This document shows positions 1-14,302 of a DNA stretch of 64,000 bases, piece by piece. The notes under the pieces were generated by a model. The model did not search any database, was not told where the DNA came from, and saw only the letters and a program-made list of their open reading frames with translations. Source of the DNA: Sciurus carolinensis (lineage: Eukaryota > Chordata > Mammalia > Rodentia > Sciuridae); contig NC_062232.1 of assembly GCF_902686445.1 (NCBI RefSeq), positions 92,242,932 to 92,306,931 on the forward strand. The letters are read 5' to 3'. Numbering within the stretch: the first letter of the stretch is position 1; the number at the start of each line of letters is the position of its first letter. A program made the position numbers and the translations under genes.

Positions 1-1550
1 GGAGGCAGGGAAGCTGAAGGATGGCCTACATCCCACACCAGAGTGGACCCCACAAGCATGAGGAGGAGGAAAAGGAAGCCTCTATTTAATCATCCTCACC
101 TTTATCCTCAGGGATCTGATTGCTAGGAGGTGGGCAGTCCAAACCACAGAACGACTAGGCTATTCATCTTCCATGCAGATACTGATTGTGGGGGCCAGAC
201 CAAGGGATCATTAATGGCTGAAATGAACAGATCATCTTTCAGTTTTGCACAGACAGATAGCCTGGGTCTGGCTTGTTCATTGTGGTATGTCTGGAACTGT
301 TGGAAAATAAAAAAAAAGTCCTATATTTTAGTTAAAATTTTCAAAAGGCACTGTCAGCAAAATCATGCAATGCAGGAAATTTGTCTTCATCTTCCCTCCT
401 CTAGAGTCCCATGAGCACCTATTATTCTTTTCCTTCCCCTCCCCCAGCATTTCCCACTCAAAACTCTTTCTTAATTCATCCTCAGATAGAGGTGATATTA
501 ACTTAGCAAACTATTTTTCTTTTTCTCAATAATCAAAAACTTCATTATGCCAAAGGGATAATCTTTTAATGGTGGGAGTTCAACTTAGCTTAACATGTCA
601 GAAAATATATTGATGGGATTTCTGCCACTGAAACCACAACATGAACCCTTTTTTCAAATACTAGCATTTGGTGATCTCTTAAAACCTGGTACTTTAAAGT
701 GAATGGTTTGTTTCCTGTTTAGGGAATTGCTTTGGTAGGAAATTATTTTGATATTGCTATCATTTTTTTTCTCTTAATTTTGATTTGCTGATTTTTTCAA
801 TTTTTAAAATATTATGTCACAATGTTTTTCTTTTGCTGTATTGTAATTGATAAAAGCAAATTATTGTGGCTCTGAAAGAGATTACTTTAAAAGCTTGTTT
901 TGTGACTCAGAATTGTAAACAAGGCCTCCTATACACTTGCCTAACATCAGTAGATGGCAGCACACACTCTCCTGTGAAGGGTAATGGGTGAGGGGACGCC
1001 ATTTTATTTGAACAGCAGTTAAATTCAGAAGCAGAATCTCAGGAAAATGGTTGTCTTTTGGTAATCCTCATGAGAGGATTTATTTCCAGGTTTTTTTTTT
1101 TTTTACCCTACATACCATGGAAATAAAAGTTGAATAATTTACTACCATAGAGCCTCATTAACTGAACCCCGCCAATAGGAATTGGTCATAATTCAGAAAG
1201 TGGCTTGGGCCGAAGTTTATTTGCTTTTGATCAGTCTATGGAAAAGAGTTTGCTCAGCAACTTAATAGTAAAACTTTCTTAGAAAACTATAAACTGCTTA
1301 ATAAAACTATGGTTTCAAGTGACTTTAAAATCATCATTTCATTAGGAAAAAAATAAGATCCAGGCACTTACCCATTAATAACTGACTTGAAAAAATATGG
1401 CTTTCAGTGATGTGGGGAAATCTTCAGACAATTTGAAAAATAAAATAACTCAGAAATTGCTAAGTGGGCGGTATTCTATAGAGATAGCTCATGTAACAGG
1501 TATTCTTTACCCCATCTGAAACTATGGGGCATTTATAAAAGCCAATGCCT
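1..1550. other. Intronic single-copy sequence
   Basis: AT-rich PAK3 intron with no repeat I recognise, apart from the CTCF-like motif. No upstream PAK3 exon (CRIB, acidic region or TDEEILEKLR linker) is visible here. A short open frame near 130-414 has no recognisable protein features. Confidence 0.55.
947..962 (+). promoter_or_regulatory. CTCF-like motif
   Basis: TCAGTAGATGGCAGCA differs at few positions from the CTCF core CCASYAGRKGGCAGCA-type consensus and keeps the critical AG..GGCAG bases. It lies in the intron 3.4 kb upstream of the first kinase exon, in sequence with no recognisable repeat. Confidence 0.5.
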
Positions 1551-1559
1551 AATTTGAAT

Positions 1560-2600
1560 TGAGTTCAATTAAAGAAATATTTACTGAGTGCTTGATATAT
1601 TTCATAAACAGCATTGTGTAAGGAAGCACTAAGGATACAGAGGTGATACAACATGACTCCCATGTTTAAGAAACAGTCTAAACGGGGATAACAAACTAGA
1701 TAATATGATCCAGTAAGGACAGAGAAAAAAAGGAAGAGGAAAAATATAGTAGTAGCACAGAGAAGGGAAGTTACTGCCTTTATTCATAGGGATCAGGGAA
1801 AACTTCCTCAAAGAGGCCATCTCAGCTGTTGTGAAAGCATGAATAGAAACTTGCCATGGAGAAAATGTGGGAAGGACATTCCAGGTAGAGAATGGCACAT
1901 AAAGAAGATTTAACAGCATATGCCTAGGATCTCTAATATAGTCAGTGTTATTTGAACAAAGAATTGGTAGTGGTGGGTTTTGTTGGAGTTGTAGAAGAGG
2001 CATCTAAACTGTTAAGCAGAAGCTAATCATGAGCTACAATTAAGTTTGTTTTGATCAGATGATAAGGTTCTAGTGGTAAAAGATGTGATCGTGAATTAGA
2101 GCCAGATGATAAGAAACCTTGTATTCTATGCCATGGAATTTAGCTCTTTACCCTGTAGATGTTAGGGAACCATTATGATATCCTGAACCAGAGAATAACA
2201 TGTTTTGATCAGTTATCTACTTCCAGCTTCTTGGGAGAGGTGTGGACCCTGGTCTGGAATGGGCAGAGGGTGGAAACAGGAGGCTGCTGGAATAACCCAG
2301 GCAAGAGATGATGAGAAGCAAACAGAGAACTAGGGTTCAACTATATAATGAATAAGGTCAATAAATGTTCATTATTTTCTGTAGAAAAATTACAAAGAAA
2401 AGCAAAAGTTTATGAGAGCCAAACTAAAGTGGCAATAATAAGGAAGGGACAGATTGAAAAGTTGTCTAGGAAGTAAAGAGATACAGACCCAAGACTTGGT
2501 AGGAAATTGAATGAGAGCAGTGAAGGTAAGGAATGAATCAAAGATCACTTCCATATTTCTGACCAGGCTACAGAGTGGGTGAATTGACAGTAGCACTGAG
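1560..2600 (+). repeat. Ancient L2-like repeat remnant
   Basis: Contains diverged blocks of a widespread mammalian repeat: a growing-lesion type opening with TACAGAGGTGATACAACATG, then AGGGAAAACTTCCTCAAAGA, GGACATTCCAGGTAGAGAAT and AGGCAAGAGATGATGAGAAG-like text. I assign it to L2-type LINE remnants by wording only; family and strand are uncertain. Confidence 0.45.
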
Positions 2601-2879
2601 CAAGATTAGAAATACTAGAAAAAATATCATATCAACTCTTATATTGCCTAAGTCTTATTTAACCTTACTGAAACGTGGACACCCTTTACAAAAAACAACA
2701 AAGAAACCTCAACCATCTGATGAATAGAAACCCTTTACTATTTTTATCTCAAGGTATCCCGTGTGTTATTAGATCTTAATTAAGTTACCCACTGGCCCAG
2801 AGAATAGATATTGTCTAAATTTGCATGAGGTATCATCTATAGACACAGCGCACAGCATTCAAATATATAATTTCTTTTT

Positions 2880-3014
2880 AAAAATATTTTTAGTTATAGA
2901 TGGACATAATACCTTTGTTTTATTTATTTATTTTTATGGGACACTAAGGGTGGAACTCAGTGCCTCACACATGCTAAGCAAGCACTTTACCACTGAGCTA
3001 CAACCACAGCCCCA
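2880..3014 (-). repeat. ID SINE (sciurid type, with tail)
   Basis: Reverse complement shows GGGGCTGTGGTTGTAGCTCA, GTGGTAAAGTGCTTGCTTAG and the cactgagttc B-box region, then the A-rich tail ending TCCATCTATAACTAAAAA-like. tRNA-derived Pol III retroposon. Confidence 0.85.
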
Positions 3015-3029
3015 TAATTTTTTATTCTA

Positions 3030-3480
3030 ATCCATTTAACAGACAAATATTGGTTGAATGACAGCCACTATTCTAGGCACTGAATTTAGAACTGAAAAGA
3101 CAAATATCCTGACCTCCAGGAAAAGGATGTAAGCTCATTAGAGGGATCAGAGAAGATTTGAAAAAGGAGAGTGCTTTAAGATTGTATTTAAATGATAATT
3201 ACAAATTCATGAGTTAGACAGGAAGGGGAATGGGAAAGTCTATATGAAGACCTATGTACTGGATAGTGATGGATGGCATGTAAATTCAAGTTAGGAGGGA
3301 TAAAGAGAAAGGAAAAGAAGAATATTAAGTTAGATCTGTTAAAAGGAGCCACATGGTATCAGATGGTGAAGAATCTGTGCCCAACTAAGGAATTTGGTTT
3401 TGATCCTGTTGATCAGAAACTTTTAAGTGCTTGCTCAGAGACAGTTTAGAAAACTGAGGAAAAATAGAGAGTAATTGCTA
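3030..3480 (+). repeat. Ancient L2-like remnant
   Basis: Diverged text such as ACTATTCTAGGCACTGAATT and CCTGACCTCCAGG, followed by TTTTGATCCTGTTGATCAG, resembles the same old repeat as at 1.6 kb. Assignment is tentative. Confidence 0.4.
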
Positions 3481-3970
3481 ACAGGTATAAGGTATCTTTT
3501 AAAAATGATTAATTTTTCTAAAATTACATCATGATGTTTGCACAAATCTGTAAATATATTAAAAACTGTTGAATTGTGACCTTTAAATGGCTAAAGTTCA
3601 TGGTATGTAAATCATATGTCAATAATGCTGTTCAAATGTTTGAAGCACTAGTAAGGTCCTAGGTTCAGGGATAATGTTTTTAAAAAGCATAAGTCTCATT
3701 ACTTTATGATCAAACTTTGTTCTTCATTATATGCATTCCTATCCCTCATTGTCCTTAGCACAGAAGTAGGTGTATAGTAATTACTCAATAGAAATTTTTT
3801 CAGCAGAATCAAATGTAGTATAGTGATTAACTTTAGTCTAATTCAGAGAGTATGATGATTTTAATAGTAGTCTGTAAAAAAATTCTTAGATGTTTTCATT
3901 TCCTGATCTATAATATTATTTTATGAGAATTTCATGACCAACCATTTTTTGTTTCCCAAACATTAATTTC

Positions 3971-4094
3971 GGGCTTGGTTTGTGGCTCAGGGGAAAAGCC
4001 CTTGCCTAGCACATGTGAGGCACTGGGTTTGATACTCGGTACCACATAAAAATAAAGGTATTATGTCCATCAACAACTAAAAAAATATTTAAAA
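3971..4094 (+). repeat. ID SINE
   Basis: GGGCTTGGTTTGTGGCTCAG, GCCTAGCACATGTGAGGCAC and the tail CACATAAAAATAAAGGTATT, TGTCCATCAACAACTAAAAA. It ends about 230 bases upstream of the first kinase exon, in the same orientation as the gene. Confidence 0.9.
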
Positions 4095-4288
4095 ATTATC
4101 AATTTTAATATAAGCAACATGGGTTATTATTACTACTTTAATTCATATATTACTATTTCTTTTTAAAACAAATAAAAAGTAACATTTTTCATGTAAGTTA
4201 CACAAGTCACAGGAGTATTTGTTTAATTTTTGTCATTGGCTTTGTATCTTAATTTTAATTATTAAAGGGAATCAATTAATCAGTTTAA

Positions 4289-5750
<1,462 letters not shown>

Positions 5751-5754
5751 TTTT

Positions 5755-7100
5755 TAACTTTTTTTCAAATTGAAATAATAATTGTACATATTTGTAGGTA
5801 ACTATATGATGTTTGGTACATGTAAATATCACATAATGCCCAAATCAGGGTGAGCATATCTATCTCCTCCAGTATATATCTCTTCCTGTGCTGAAAACAT
5901 TCAGTCTTTTCTTTCAGCTTTTTAAAAATATAACATTTTCATTTCATTATCATGATCTATAGCCACCACAGCATAAAATGAGTATCAGAACTTACTTCTC
6001 CTAACAATAACTTCATATCCATGGACCAATCTTTCCACAACCCTTCTTCCGTACTGTACTCCCCAGCCTCTGGTAACCACTATTTTGCTCTCAACTTCTA
6101 TAAGATCAGTGTTTTTGCATTCCACATATGAGTGAGATCGTAGAGTACTTGTCTTTCTTTGTCTAGCTTGTTTTACTTAATATCCTCCAGTTCCAGTCAT
6201 GTTGGTACAAGTGGCAAGATTTCATTCCTTTTAATGACTGTATAGTGTTCCATTGCATATATGATCACATTTTCTTTTGGGGGGGTACTGAGGATTCAAC
6301 TCAGGGACACTCAATCCCTGAGCCACATCCTCAGCCCTATTTTGTATTTTATTTAGAGACAGGGTCTCACTGAGTTGCTTAGCACCCCACTTTTGCTGAG
6401 ACTGGTTTTGGACTCACGATCCTCCTGCCTCAGCCTCCCGAGTCACTGGGATTACAGACTTTCGCCACTGTGCCCATTACCACATTTCCTTTGTCCATTA
6501 GTTGATGGACACTTGGGTTGATTCCACTTCCTGGTTATTGTGAATAGTCCTGCAATAAACATGGAAGTGCAAATGTCTCTTTCACATTCTAATTTAATTT
6601 CCTTTGGATTTTCTACCAGTAGTGGAATTACTAGATCATATGGTAATTCTGTTTTTAGTATTTTGGGGAACTTCCATTCACATTCTCAAGAACAGAATGT
6701 GAGCATTTCCTTTTCTTCATATTCTTGCCAGTACTTGTTATAGTCAGTCTTTTTGATGAATTATTACTATAGTAAAGTAATACCTCCTTGAAATTTTCAT
6801 TTGTATTTCCCTGATGAGTAGTGACATTAACCAATTTTTCTGATACCTATTGAACATTTGTATGCTTTCTTAGGTCTATTTCCTTGTTTTTTTCTAGCCC
6901 TATTTCTCATTTTTAAAATTGTATTATTTTTCTCACTGGAATTGAATTTCTTGTATATTCTGAGTATTAACTTCTTATCAGATATATAGTTTGTTAATAT
7001 TTTCTATCATCCTGTAAGTTGTTTCTTTGCTTTATTTTTTCCTTTGATATACAGAAGCTTTTTGTTTAATGTAATACCATTTGTCTTATTTTTCTTTTTC
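5755..7100 (-). repeat. Old LINE-1 3' region, split by a B1-dID
   Basis: Reads as the reverse complement of L1 ORF2 end and 3'UTR: TTCCATTGCATATATGATCA, GTCCATTAGTTGATGGACAC, TGCAATAAACATGGAAGTGC, GAATTACTAGATCATATGGT. Heavily diverged, with no usable ORF. The B1-dID at 6279-6476 interrupts it. Confidence 0.85.
6279..6476 (-). repeat. B1-dID dimeric SINE nested in L1
   Basis: Minus-strand dimer: the ID half (GGTACTGAGGATTCAACTCA) then the B1 half (TTTTGGACTCACGATCCTCC, TGGGATTACAGACTTTCGCC). Imperfect target duplications flank it: atCACATTTTCTTTT on the left and acCACATTTCCTTTG on the right, showing that it jumped into the L1. Confidence 0.9.
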
Positions 7101-7109
7101 TTTTTTTTA

Positions 7110-7940
7110 TTTTATTCTTTCTACCTCACATTATCTTTCTAGTGGACAGAACAGCTTTAATTATAGGTTTAAATGGAAGCTATTTATTTATTTCTTCATA
7201 AAGTGCTTTTGTCAAACAGAATTCTTTTTTGAGAGGTGGGAAGGAGAGATGTTATAATTTTGTTTTGATTGTTCATTCCCACCAAGACCCAACTGAGCCA
7301 ACAATAGCATTGAATTTAAAAAGGAAAAAAAGTAAGAAATGGTTTCAAATATCTCCCAGGTAATGAAGCAAGACTAATTCCTACAGGAACAAAGATTAGG
7401 CCACCAAGCAACTTTGCATACCAAGGAGATTTCCCCCTCTGCCTGTTATTTATACCCTGACCTCTAAAGGTGAAAAGTAAAGTTCTTTATTTCTAAGTAC
7501 CTTTGTAAAGTCATATAATCTAAAATGAAAAATTAAAGCAGAAATCCTGCTTGTCCTCTGCAGAAAGGTCTGTTTTAAATTTCCAGCGAGTTCATCATTT
7601 TAAAGAATGGTAAAACCAGCAGACAGTTCACTTGGAGGCCCAACAAACTTTTTTATAAGCCTTAAAGGATAAGGGTTCTACTTTATTTCTCCTTTTGTCT
7701 CTTTTAGTATCTAGCATTGTACTCCACCCTCGCTAGGCCTTCAAAAAAATTTATACAGTTATGATCAACAGCCAGCTTCACTTTGGCTGGACTCAAAGTT
7801 TAACTACAAAGCTTCCCTTGTCTGCTGCCTCCATCCCTCTGCGGCTGTTTTTGCATCAATAAATATTTGTTGAATTAATGAAAATGTTTATCTTTCTAGC
7901 TTTCTTTTTGCTCTGACTTTTCATGTGTATATGTACGTCT
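7110..7940. other. Intron, no clear repeat
   Basis: No exon, RNA gene or young repeat recognised. A motif-rich stretch around 7560-7870 appears single copy. Confidence 0.4.
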
Positions 7941-7948
7941 GACTTGTT

Positions 7949-7988
7949 CTCTCTCTCTCTTTCTCTCTCTCTCCCACTCTCCCTCTCA
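7949..7988. repeat. CT-rich simple repeat
   Basis: Interrupted (CT)n tract. Confidence 0.9.
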
Positions 7989-8123
7989 TCAAAGTATTTT
8001 ATTTCTTTGTCTCACAGTGATTTGGTCTTCCTCACCACATCTCATTCTTTGTCCTTTGGATATTGGCGTGTGCTGCACATCTGTCTTTTTTAATGCATGT
8101 TTGCTTCCCCTTCTACTGCTCAT

Positions 8124-8126
<3 letters not shown>

Positions 8127-8166
<40 letters not shown>
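8127..8166. repeat. (CA)20 microsatellite
   Basis: Uninterrupted CA dinucleotide run of 40 bases. Confidence 0.97.
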
Positions 8167-8167
<1 letters not shown>

Positions 8168-8944
8168 CCCAAATGGTCATAATATAAAATCGAAATAAAT
8201 ATTTATAAAATCAAGATGTATTTTAAAAATAACTTTTAAGATATAATCTAGCAACTCAAATGTATCTATTTACTGTGATCTTATCATTTGTTTAATTTAT
8301 TAGTTTTATTTTTTGTTCTTTACATATTGACTGTTTCTCTGTTCTTAAGTTTAAAGTGAGTGAGAAAATATCTCTTTTTTCTCTGTAGATTCACAAAACC
8401 ACTCATATATTAACTTTGTTTTTACTGACATGGCTCTCAATTTATTTTTCCATGAATTACTGGCCTAAATTAGACAAACTAGTTCTACTCTCAATATATA
8501 GAGCTTTTATTTTCTTTTCATTAAGTGTGGGATTTTTATTGTTTTGTTTTACCTATTGTTGTGGCACCATTCAAAATCGTCTCAGTAATCATTCAGTGCT
8601 AGGAATAATCAACCCCAGTATTCCATTTTCAGCTTCAGGGAACACAGCAGCTCACTCTTGGGAACCAGATTTGAGAAAAACCTCTTCATTAATCACCCTC
8701 GACTACTTGGAAAACTAAATTTTTTCCAGAATGAGTTTCTGCCATCCCAGCATTCAGGCCTGGAGCCAGAGCATTGGGATACATTACCCATGAGTCAAGT
8801 TCAGAATTCCATGTCTAATAATTTGAAGACATAGCTAGGAGTCGAAAGCTAAAGATGACATTATTTCACTATGTTTGCCGTGAAGTGTTCTGAAATTGGC
8901 CACCAAATCCAGACATTTTGAGCACATGCATGTAAAGTGAAATA

Positions 8945-9032
8945 AGAGGTTGAGAGGGAGGGGGGTGGAGAGAGAGAGAGAGAGAGAGGTGGGGCAGGGA
9001 GAAGAAAAGAAAGAAGGAAGGAAGGAAAGAAA
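8945..9032. repeat. Purine-rich simple repeat (GA)n and (GAAG)n
   Basis: GAGAGAGAG run followed by AAGGAAGGAAGG. The apparent open frame opposite it is repeat-driven. Confidence 0.9.
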
Positions 9033-9039
9033 GGTACTA

Positions 9040-10640
9040 CCGAAATTGTCATTAACAACATGAATTCATCTAAGATATATCTGGTGGAAAATGAAGCATC
9101 TTCACTCTCTAGGATAGCTATGTAAAAGAACTGGTTTAATAAATGCACTAGGGTGAGACAACAAAATCCAATATTTATTTTCCATCAACAGCTATCATTG
9201 GCAAACCTGTATAATTCCCAAATAAGCAAGTAGCTATGTAACAGACGGCTGAATTTACTAATGTTGGCAACTGTCCCCACAGATTTCTCATTAATACATT
9301 TGAATTCATTTTAAGGCCTTTCCTTAAATAAGAATGTACTGAGAAATAAGCCCTTTTTTTCTTTCAGTTTCATGTTGTATTTTCTCTTCAACCATAGAAT
9401 AGAAAAAATTTTGAGGCAGCAGCTTAAAAGATGGTTTAGATTCAGTTTAACAAATATCTTTTTTGTTCAGGGAAATCCTATCAAGTGCCTACTGTTTATA
9501 ATGCAGAATAGTAGTTAAGAACCACATTCTGGGAGTTCACAGTGACCTCAGTGTTCATTATCCCCCTAAATGTTTGACAGCAAGAAAAGGGGAGTTGGAT
9601 CAAAATATAAGCAAGCTCCTGCATGTGCCTTTCTCCTATATTTTATCCACACACTTGTCACCCCACCTCCCCAGATCCGTCCTTGACTTCTCTGGTCCTA
9701 ATTGTCCTTTTCTGTCTTCTGTCCTTCAGAACCTTATGGATTATATCAGCATGTATTTACTTTTTAAACCTTAGCTTGTCTAGATAGGTAAAATTGCTTG
9801 AAAAGAGCCAAGATTCTAAACTCAGAAAACTGCAGAAAAATTGTTTTATTTCTTGAAATGTCAGTTTCTCCTTCATAGTAAAGCATAATGCACATACCTC
9901 ATAAGGTTTTGAAAAATAGAGAAGGTATTTAATGTGCTTAGTGCTGTTCATGGCACATAGGTAGGTAGTTAATGGTACTTATTATTAGGGGTGAAAGATT
10001 CACCCCATGTTCTACTATAATACAGAGCAGAGAACAGCACTTATTATAATGTAGCTACAAAGAGCTAAAGGGAAACAAACGGAGGTAAAATGATTTACAA
10101 CCAGGGAGGGGATATGAGGCAGGATTCTTAGAGCAGTGTACATTTGAGTAGTGACTTGACAAGGTGTAGGAACTTAACAAGTGGGGATTATGGGAAGTTT
10201 CATTTGAAGGAAATCAAGTGAATATTTACTTTAGACTATCGGTTTCATTCCCTTTGGTATCCATAGGATCTGCAAAAGTGTCGTCTAGCATACAGTAAAT
10301 ACTCAGCATTTGTTTGATGCACATTGAAAAGACCAGAAGAGTTAAATCAATAGTTTCAGTTCTATGGATACTCAAAAGTCCAATTGGCAGAAAAATTAGT
10401 AGAAAATCATGCTAGAAAGATAGGTTAGGGGTATGTTATGAAACAACTTGAAAGATACAGGCTACACTGTTTTTTATTTGTTTAATTTTTTCAGATAGGT
10501 GATACATGGACATGGCATAATATTCAGAAGGCACAGAAGAATTGATAGTGAAATGTGTGTCTCTCAAATTTTTGTCCCTTAGCCTTCCAGTTATCCTGCA
10601 CAAAGGAAACCTCCAGCAAGAAACTATTATTGGTTTTATA
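9040..10640. other. Intron, mainly unassigned single-copy or very old sequence
   Basis: No exon or young repeat. A fragment near 10260-10330 (GTATCCATAGGATCTGC, AGCATACAGTAAATACTCAG) looks like an ancient MIR or L2 end but is too diverged to call. Confidence 0.4.
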
Positions 10641-10649
10641 TATAATACT

Positions 10650-11372
10650 TTTTCAAAAATTTATTTATTTTGACTCATTGTAAACAAATGGAGTACAACT
10701 TATTTCTCTGGTTATACATGAAGTGGAGTCACATCATTTGTGTAATCATACATGTACATAGGGTAATGATGTTTGTCTCATTCTTTTATTTTTCCTTCCT
10801 CCCACCCCTCTTTTTCCTCTATATAATCCATCCTTCTTCCATTCTTGCTTCCCTCCCACCCCCCATTATATATCATCATCCACTTATCAGAGAGATCATT
10901 CGTCCTTTGGTTTTTTGGGATTGGTTATCTCACTTAGCATGGTATTCTCCAGCTTCATCCTTTTCCTGCAAATGCCATAATTTTATTCTTCTTTATGGCT
11001 GAGAAATATTCCATTTTATATATATATCACAGTTTCTTTATCCATTCATCAGTTGAAGGGCATCTAGTTTGGTTCCACAATCTGGCTATTGTGAATTGAG
11101 CAGCTATGAACATTGATGTGGCTGTATCTCTGAGGTATGCTAATTTTAAGTCCTTTGGGTATAGGCCAAAGAGTGGGCTAGCTGGGTCAAATGGTGGTTC
11201 CATTCCAAGCTTTCTAAGGAATCTCCACACTTCTTTCCAGAGTGGCTGCACTAATTTGCAACCCTACCAGCAATGTATGAGTGTACCTTTTTCCCCACAT
11301 CCTCGCCAACACCTGTTGTTGCTTGTATTCTTGATAATAGACATTCTAATTGGGGTGAGATGGAATCTCACA
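10650..11372 (-). repeat. LINE-1 3' end (sciurid L1), 5'-truncated
   Basis: Reverse complement of L1 ORF2 C-terminus plus 3'UTR: TTCATCAGTTGAAGGGCATC, GGGTCAAATGGTGGTTCCAT, TCTCCACACTTCTTTCCAGA on the plus strand. The opposite frame at 11027-11251 still translates to degraded ORF2 text (FIAAQFTIARLWNQTRCPST). Truncated and not functional. Confidence 0.92.
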
Positions 11373-11879
11373 TGCATGTGCACATATACACGTAAACACA
11401 CACTCACATACACATAGCCCATACATACTTGAATATAAGGTGACATATAAAATAATCTTAAAAATAATTTTGACTTACCTGAATACATAAACTGCTAGAT
11501 ATATAAATAAATGTTTGAATGTCTACTTATAATGTTTAATTTGTTAATTTACTCCCATTTAAATATTTGAAACCACACATTACATAAAATTATATATTAA
11601 TTTGGGGAGATTTTTCTACATTTCTATTTCACAAACCTTGGAATTTGAAATTTTCCTAGGTATCATAGTCACTAGAACTTCCTTTTGAGTTTCCCAGCAG
11701 CGATCCAAATATATTGTTTGCTTTGCATCTGAGATCTTTGAGATATTGAACTCACGTGTGATTCTGTCCCTCAGTAATTTATTCCTGTCACAACATTAAG
11801 AGATTTGTTTTCTGAATCTGACCTATACATTTTCATAGTGTATCTACTCTATCACTCCTTAAAATTTCTGTTACAAATA

Positions 11880-12520
11880 TTTAGATTTACCCAAAAGTAG
11901 AGAAAATAATACAGGAAAACCCTGATTTATTTTGCCCAGATTTAACTCTTATCAATAATTTTTAATAAAATCAGAATTCCATTATAACATCTATGAAAAA
12001 TTAACAATTATTTGATATTGTCTAACTCCTACCCTATAATCAGAATTCTCCAGATGTCTCAAAATGCTATTTTTACAGTTGATTTGTTCAAACCAACATG
12101 TAAAGAAGACCCACACATTGCCTTTGGTTGTGGTTTTTAAGTTTCTGTACTCTAAAACAGTCTCCCTTCTTTTTCCATCACCATTGACTTGTTGAAGAAA
12201 CTAGACACCATCTTGTAGAATGTAACTCTTTCTGGATTTGTCTTTCTGGATTTGTCTGCTAGTTCCATATGGCATCATTTAACTTGCTCGTCTGTTCTCT
12301 GTATTTCCTATAAATGGGTGTTAGCTGTAGAGGCTTAATTAGATTCAAGTTCAGCATTTGGCAAGAGTTTTCATAGGTGGTATTGTATATTTTGCATTGT
12401 ATCACATCAGGATGCATTGTCTAATTGTCCTATATTTTAGTGTGATGAGTAGATTGATCAGATGATTCAATGGGTGACTATCACCTCCCATGTAAAGTTC
12501 CCCATCAACCTTTTATCCAA
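11880..12520. repeat. Ancient LINE-1 (L1M-type) 3' remnant
   Basis: Contains blocks such as TCTCCAGATGTCTCAAAATG, TGTAGAATGTAACTCTTTCT, CTGGATTTGTCTGCTAG and TAGAGGCTTAATTAGATTCA, a wording I associate with old mammalian L1 3'UTRs. Orientation is not determined. Confidence 0.5.
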
Positions 12521-12631
12521 TAGTTTTATCTATTGATGATTATTGCCAAAATCAGTTATTTCGTTGGAGATTGAAATATAGTAATTTTCCTAAATCTTTC
12601 ATTCTTCCCTACTTATGAGTTAGAATATTTT

Positions 12632-12823
12632 GTGTGTGCATTGTACTAGGGTTTGAACCTAGGGGTGCTCTACCACTGAGCCATGTCTCCAGCCCTTTTT
12701 CTTTTATTTATTTTTTGAGACAGAGTCTTGCTAAGTTGCTAAGGTTGGTCTCAAACTTGTGATCTTCCTGCCTTAGCCTCTCAGGTAGATGGGATTACAG
12801 ACATGTATTATCAGCACCTAACT
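12632..12823 (-). repeat. B1-dID dimeric SINE
   Basis: ID half (TACTAGGGTTTGAACCTAGG, CCACTGAGCCATGTCTCCAG) joined to a B1 half (GAGACAGAGTCTTGCTAAGT, GATGGGATTACAGACATG), on the minus strand and moderately diverged. Confidence 0.9.
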
Positions 12824-12910
12824 GAGAATTTTTTTTAAGGAACTATACTTCATCAGCTAAGGCTTTTTAGCTACCCTGAAATGTAATCATGCAAGGAAGT
12901 CAAGATGAAT

Positions 12911-12960
12911 TCTTTTTTTTTTTTTTTGGCAGAGTTGGAGATCAAGCCCAGGGCCGAATT
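12911..12960 (-). repeat. Short ID-like SINE fragment with poly(T)
   Basis: A T-run followed by GGCAGAGTTGGAGATCAAGC and CCAGGGCC resembles the tail end of an inverted SINE, truncated. Tentative. Confidence 0.45.
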
Positions 12961-13639
12961 CTTCTTTATTATTGTCAATTCAGTATAAGGAATCTGGTAC
13001 CCAAGTTTCTTCCAAAAGTTTCCAATGAGTGGTGTTTGGTTTTATTTTAATTTTTTTAGTAAGGAATGAAGGCATTCTCATTTATTTAAAAACACCCTTA
13101 AAAACTCATGAGTTTATGCATTTTATCTGCCTTCATCAGTATTTTTAATTATCACACTATTCCATCTTTAGTTAATGGAAACCCCTTTTACTATATTGGC
13201 TTTGAAAGAGATTTTAAAATCTTATTTAGGACATCTAACACTTGTAGTTATAAGACCAGACCCCCAGAAATAATTTATTTACATTCCTTCTTTTCTGATT
13301 CTAACAGGTACTCTCTATGAACCTCTATAACTAGCATTGATTGAGAGTATTTCAACCTAATATGTTTTTCCCAAACTGCACTTCATTGATTAAAACCAAA
13401 TGAGCCTTCTATTTGAACAGAGTGCCTCTCTCTCTGGAATATTTTTAACACAAGTGGTAACATACTATTTCATACTGTATCTTTTCTTTTCTTTTCTTTT
13501 TTTTTTTTTGCTATTCCTTTTCTTTTATGAGCCTCTGTTTTTCTGTTTCAGAGATGGTTCCATATCAGTACTTCATTCCTTTTAAAAGATACACAGGGTT
13601 CTTTTGTTTGGGTAAACCATAAATTATTTAACCAGGCTC

Positions 13640-13930
13640 CCATTGATATAGTTTCTTTCTGATATTTACTATTACAAACAAGCTTTCAGTGATGATCCTT
13701 ACAGATAAACCATTTGACACCTATGTAAATTTATCATTAGGATAAATTCCTAAGTAAGGAATTGTTGTGTGAAAAGAAATATACCTGTTTGATTTCTAAG
13801 TTGCCCTTCATAGAGGTTGTTTCCTTGAACACTCCACCAACAATATATGATTATGCCTGCTTACTAGCATCCTTGCCAACACAACATTTATTTGGTATTA
13901 TAATACTATAATAAAAACCCATCCCCACTG
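13640..13930 (-). repeat. Ancient LINE-1 remnant
   Basis: Diverged L1 text: ACTATTACAAACAAGCTTTC, AACACTCCACCAACAATATA, CATCCTTGCCAACACAACAT. No ORF. Confidence 0.7.
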
Positions 13931-14302
13931 TGATTATTAAGAGGGAAAATATACAAGAAAGAAACCCTTAACAAGAATTGCATGTGGCAATACAAAAGAT
14001 TGTCATACAGAATTCATTGGCCAGTGTAGTGTGGCTGTATGATGTTTTCTACCCAGATTGATTCAGCCATGCACCTATGTTTGGCAGAAAGTGACAATGG
14101 GAGTATTTTATGAAACCATTTTCCTCCCAGAGTTAAAGATATATATCTCTGGCCAAAGGAATTTTGTCTAAAGTGAATTTTTGACAATCATATCATTATA
14201 AAGAATGACAACATAATTCATTGATAATTGCAAACAAGTTTTACTACTAGCTCTTGTGTAATCAAGCAAGCTTTCTGTTCCTGTCCCTCTAAATTAGTTT
14301 TA

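Noticed and set aside
130..414. 94-codon open frame near the start of the window
   Set aside because: No recognisable domain, no splice-site context as a PAK3 exon, and not part of the kinase reading; chance frame in an intron.
11027..11251. 74-codon minus-strand open frame with protein-like text
   Set aside because: It is the degraded C-terminal end of L1 ORF2 inside a truncated L1, not a gene.
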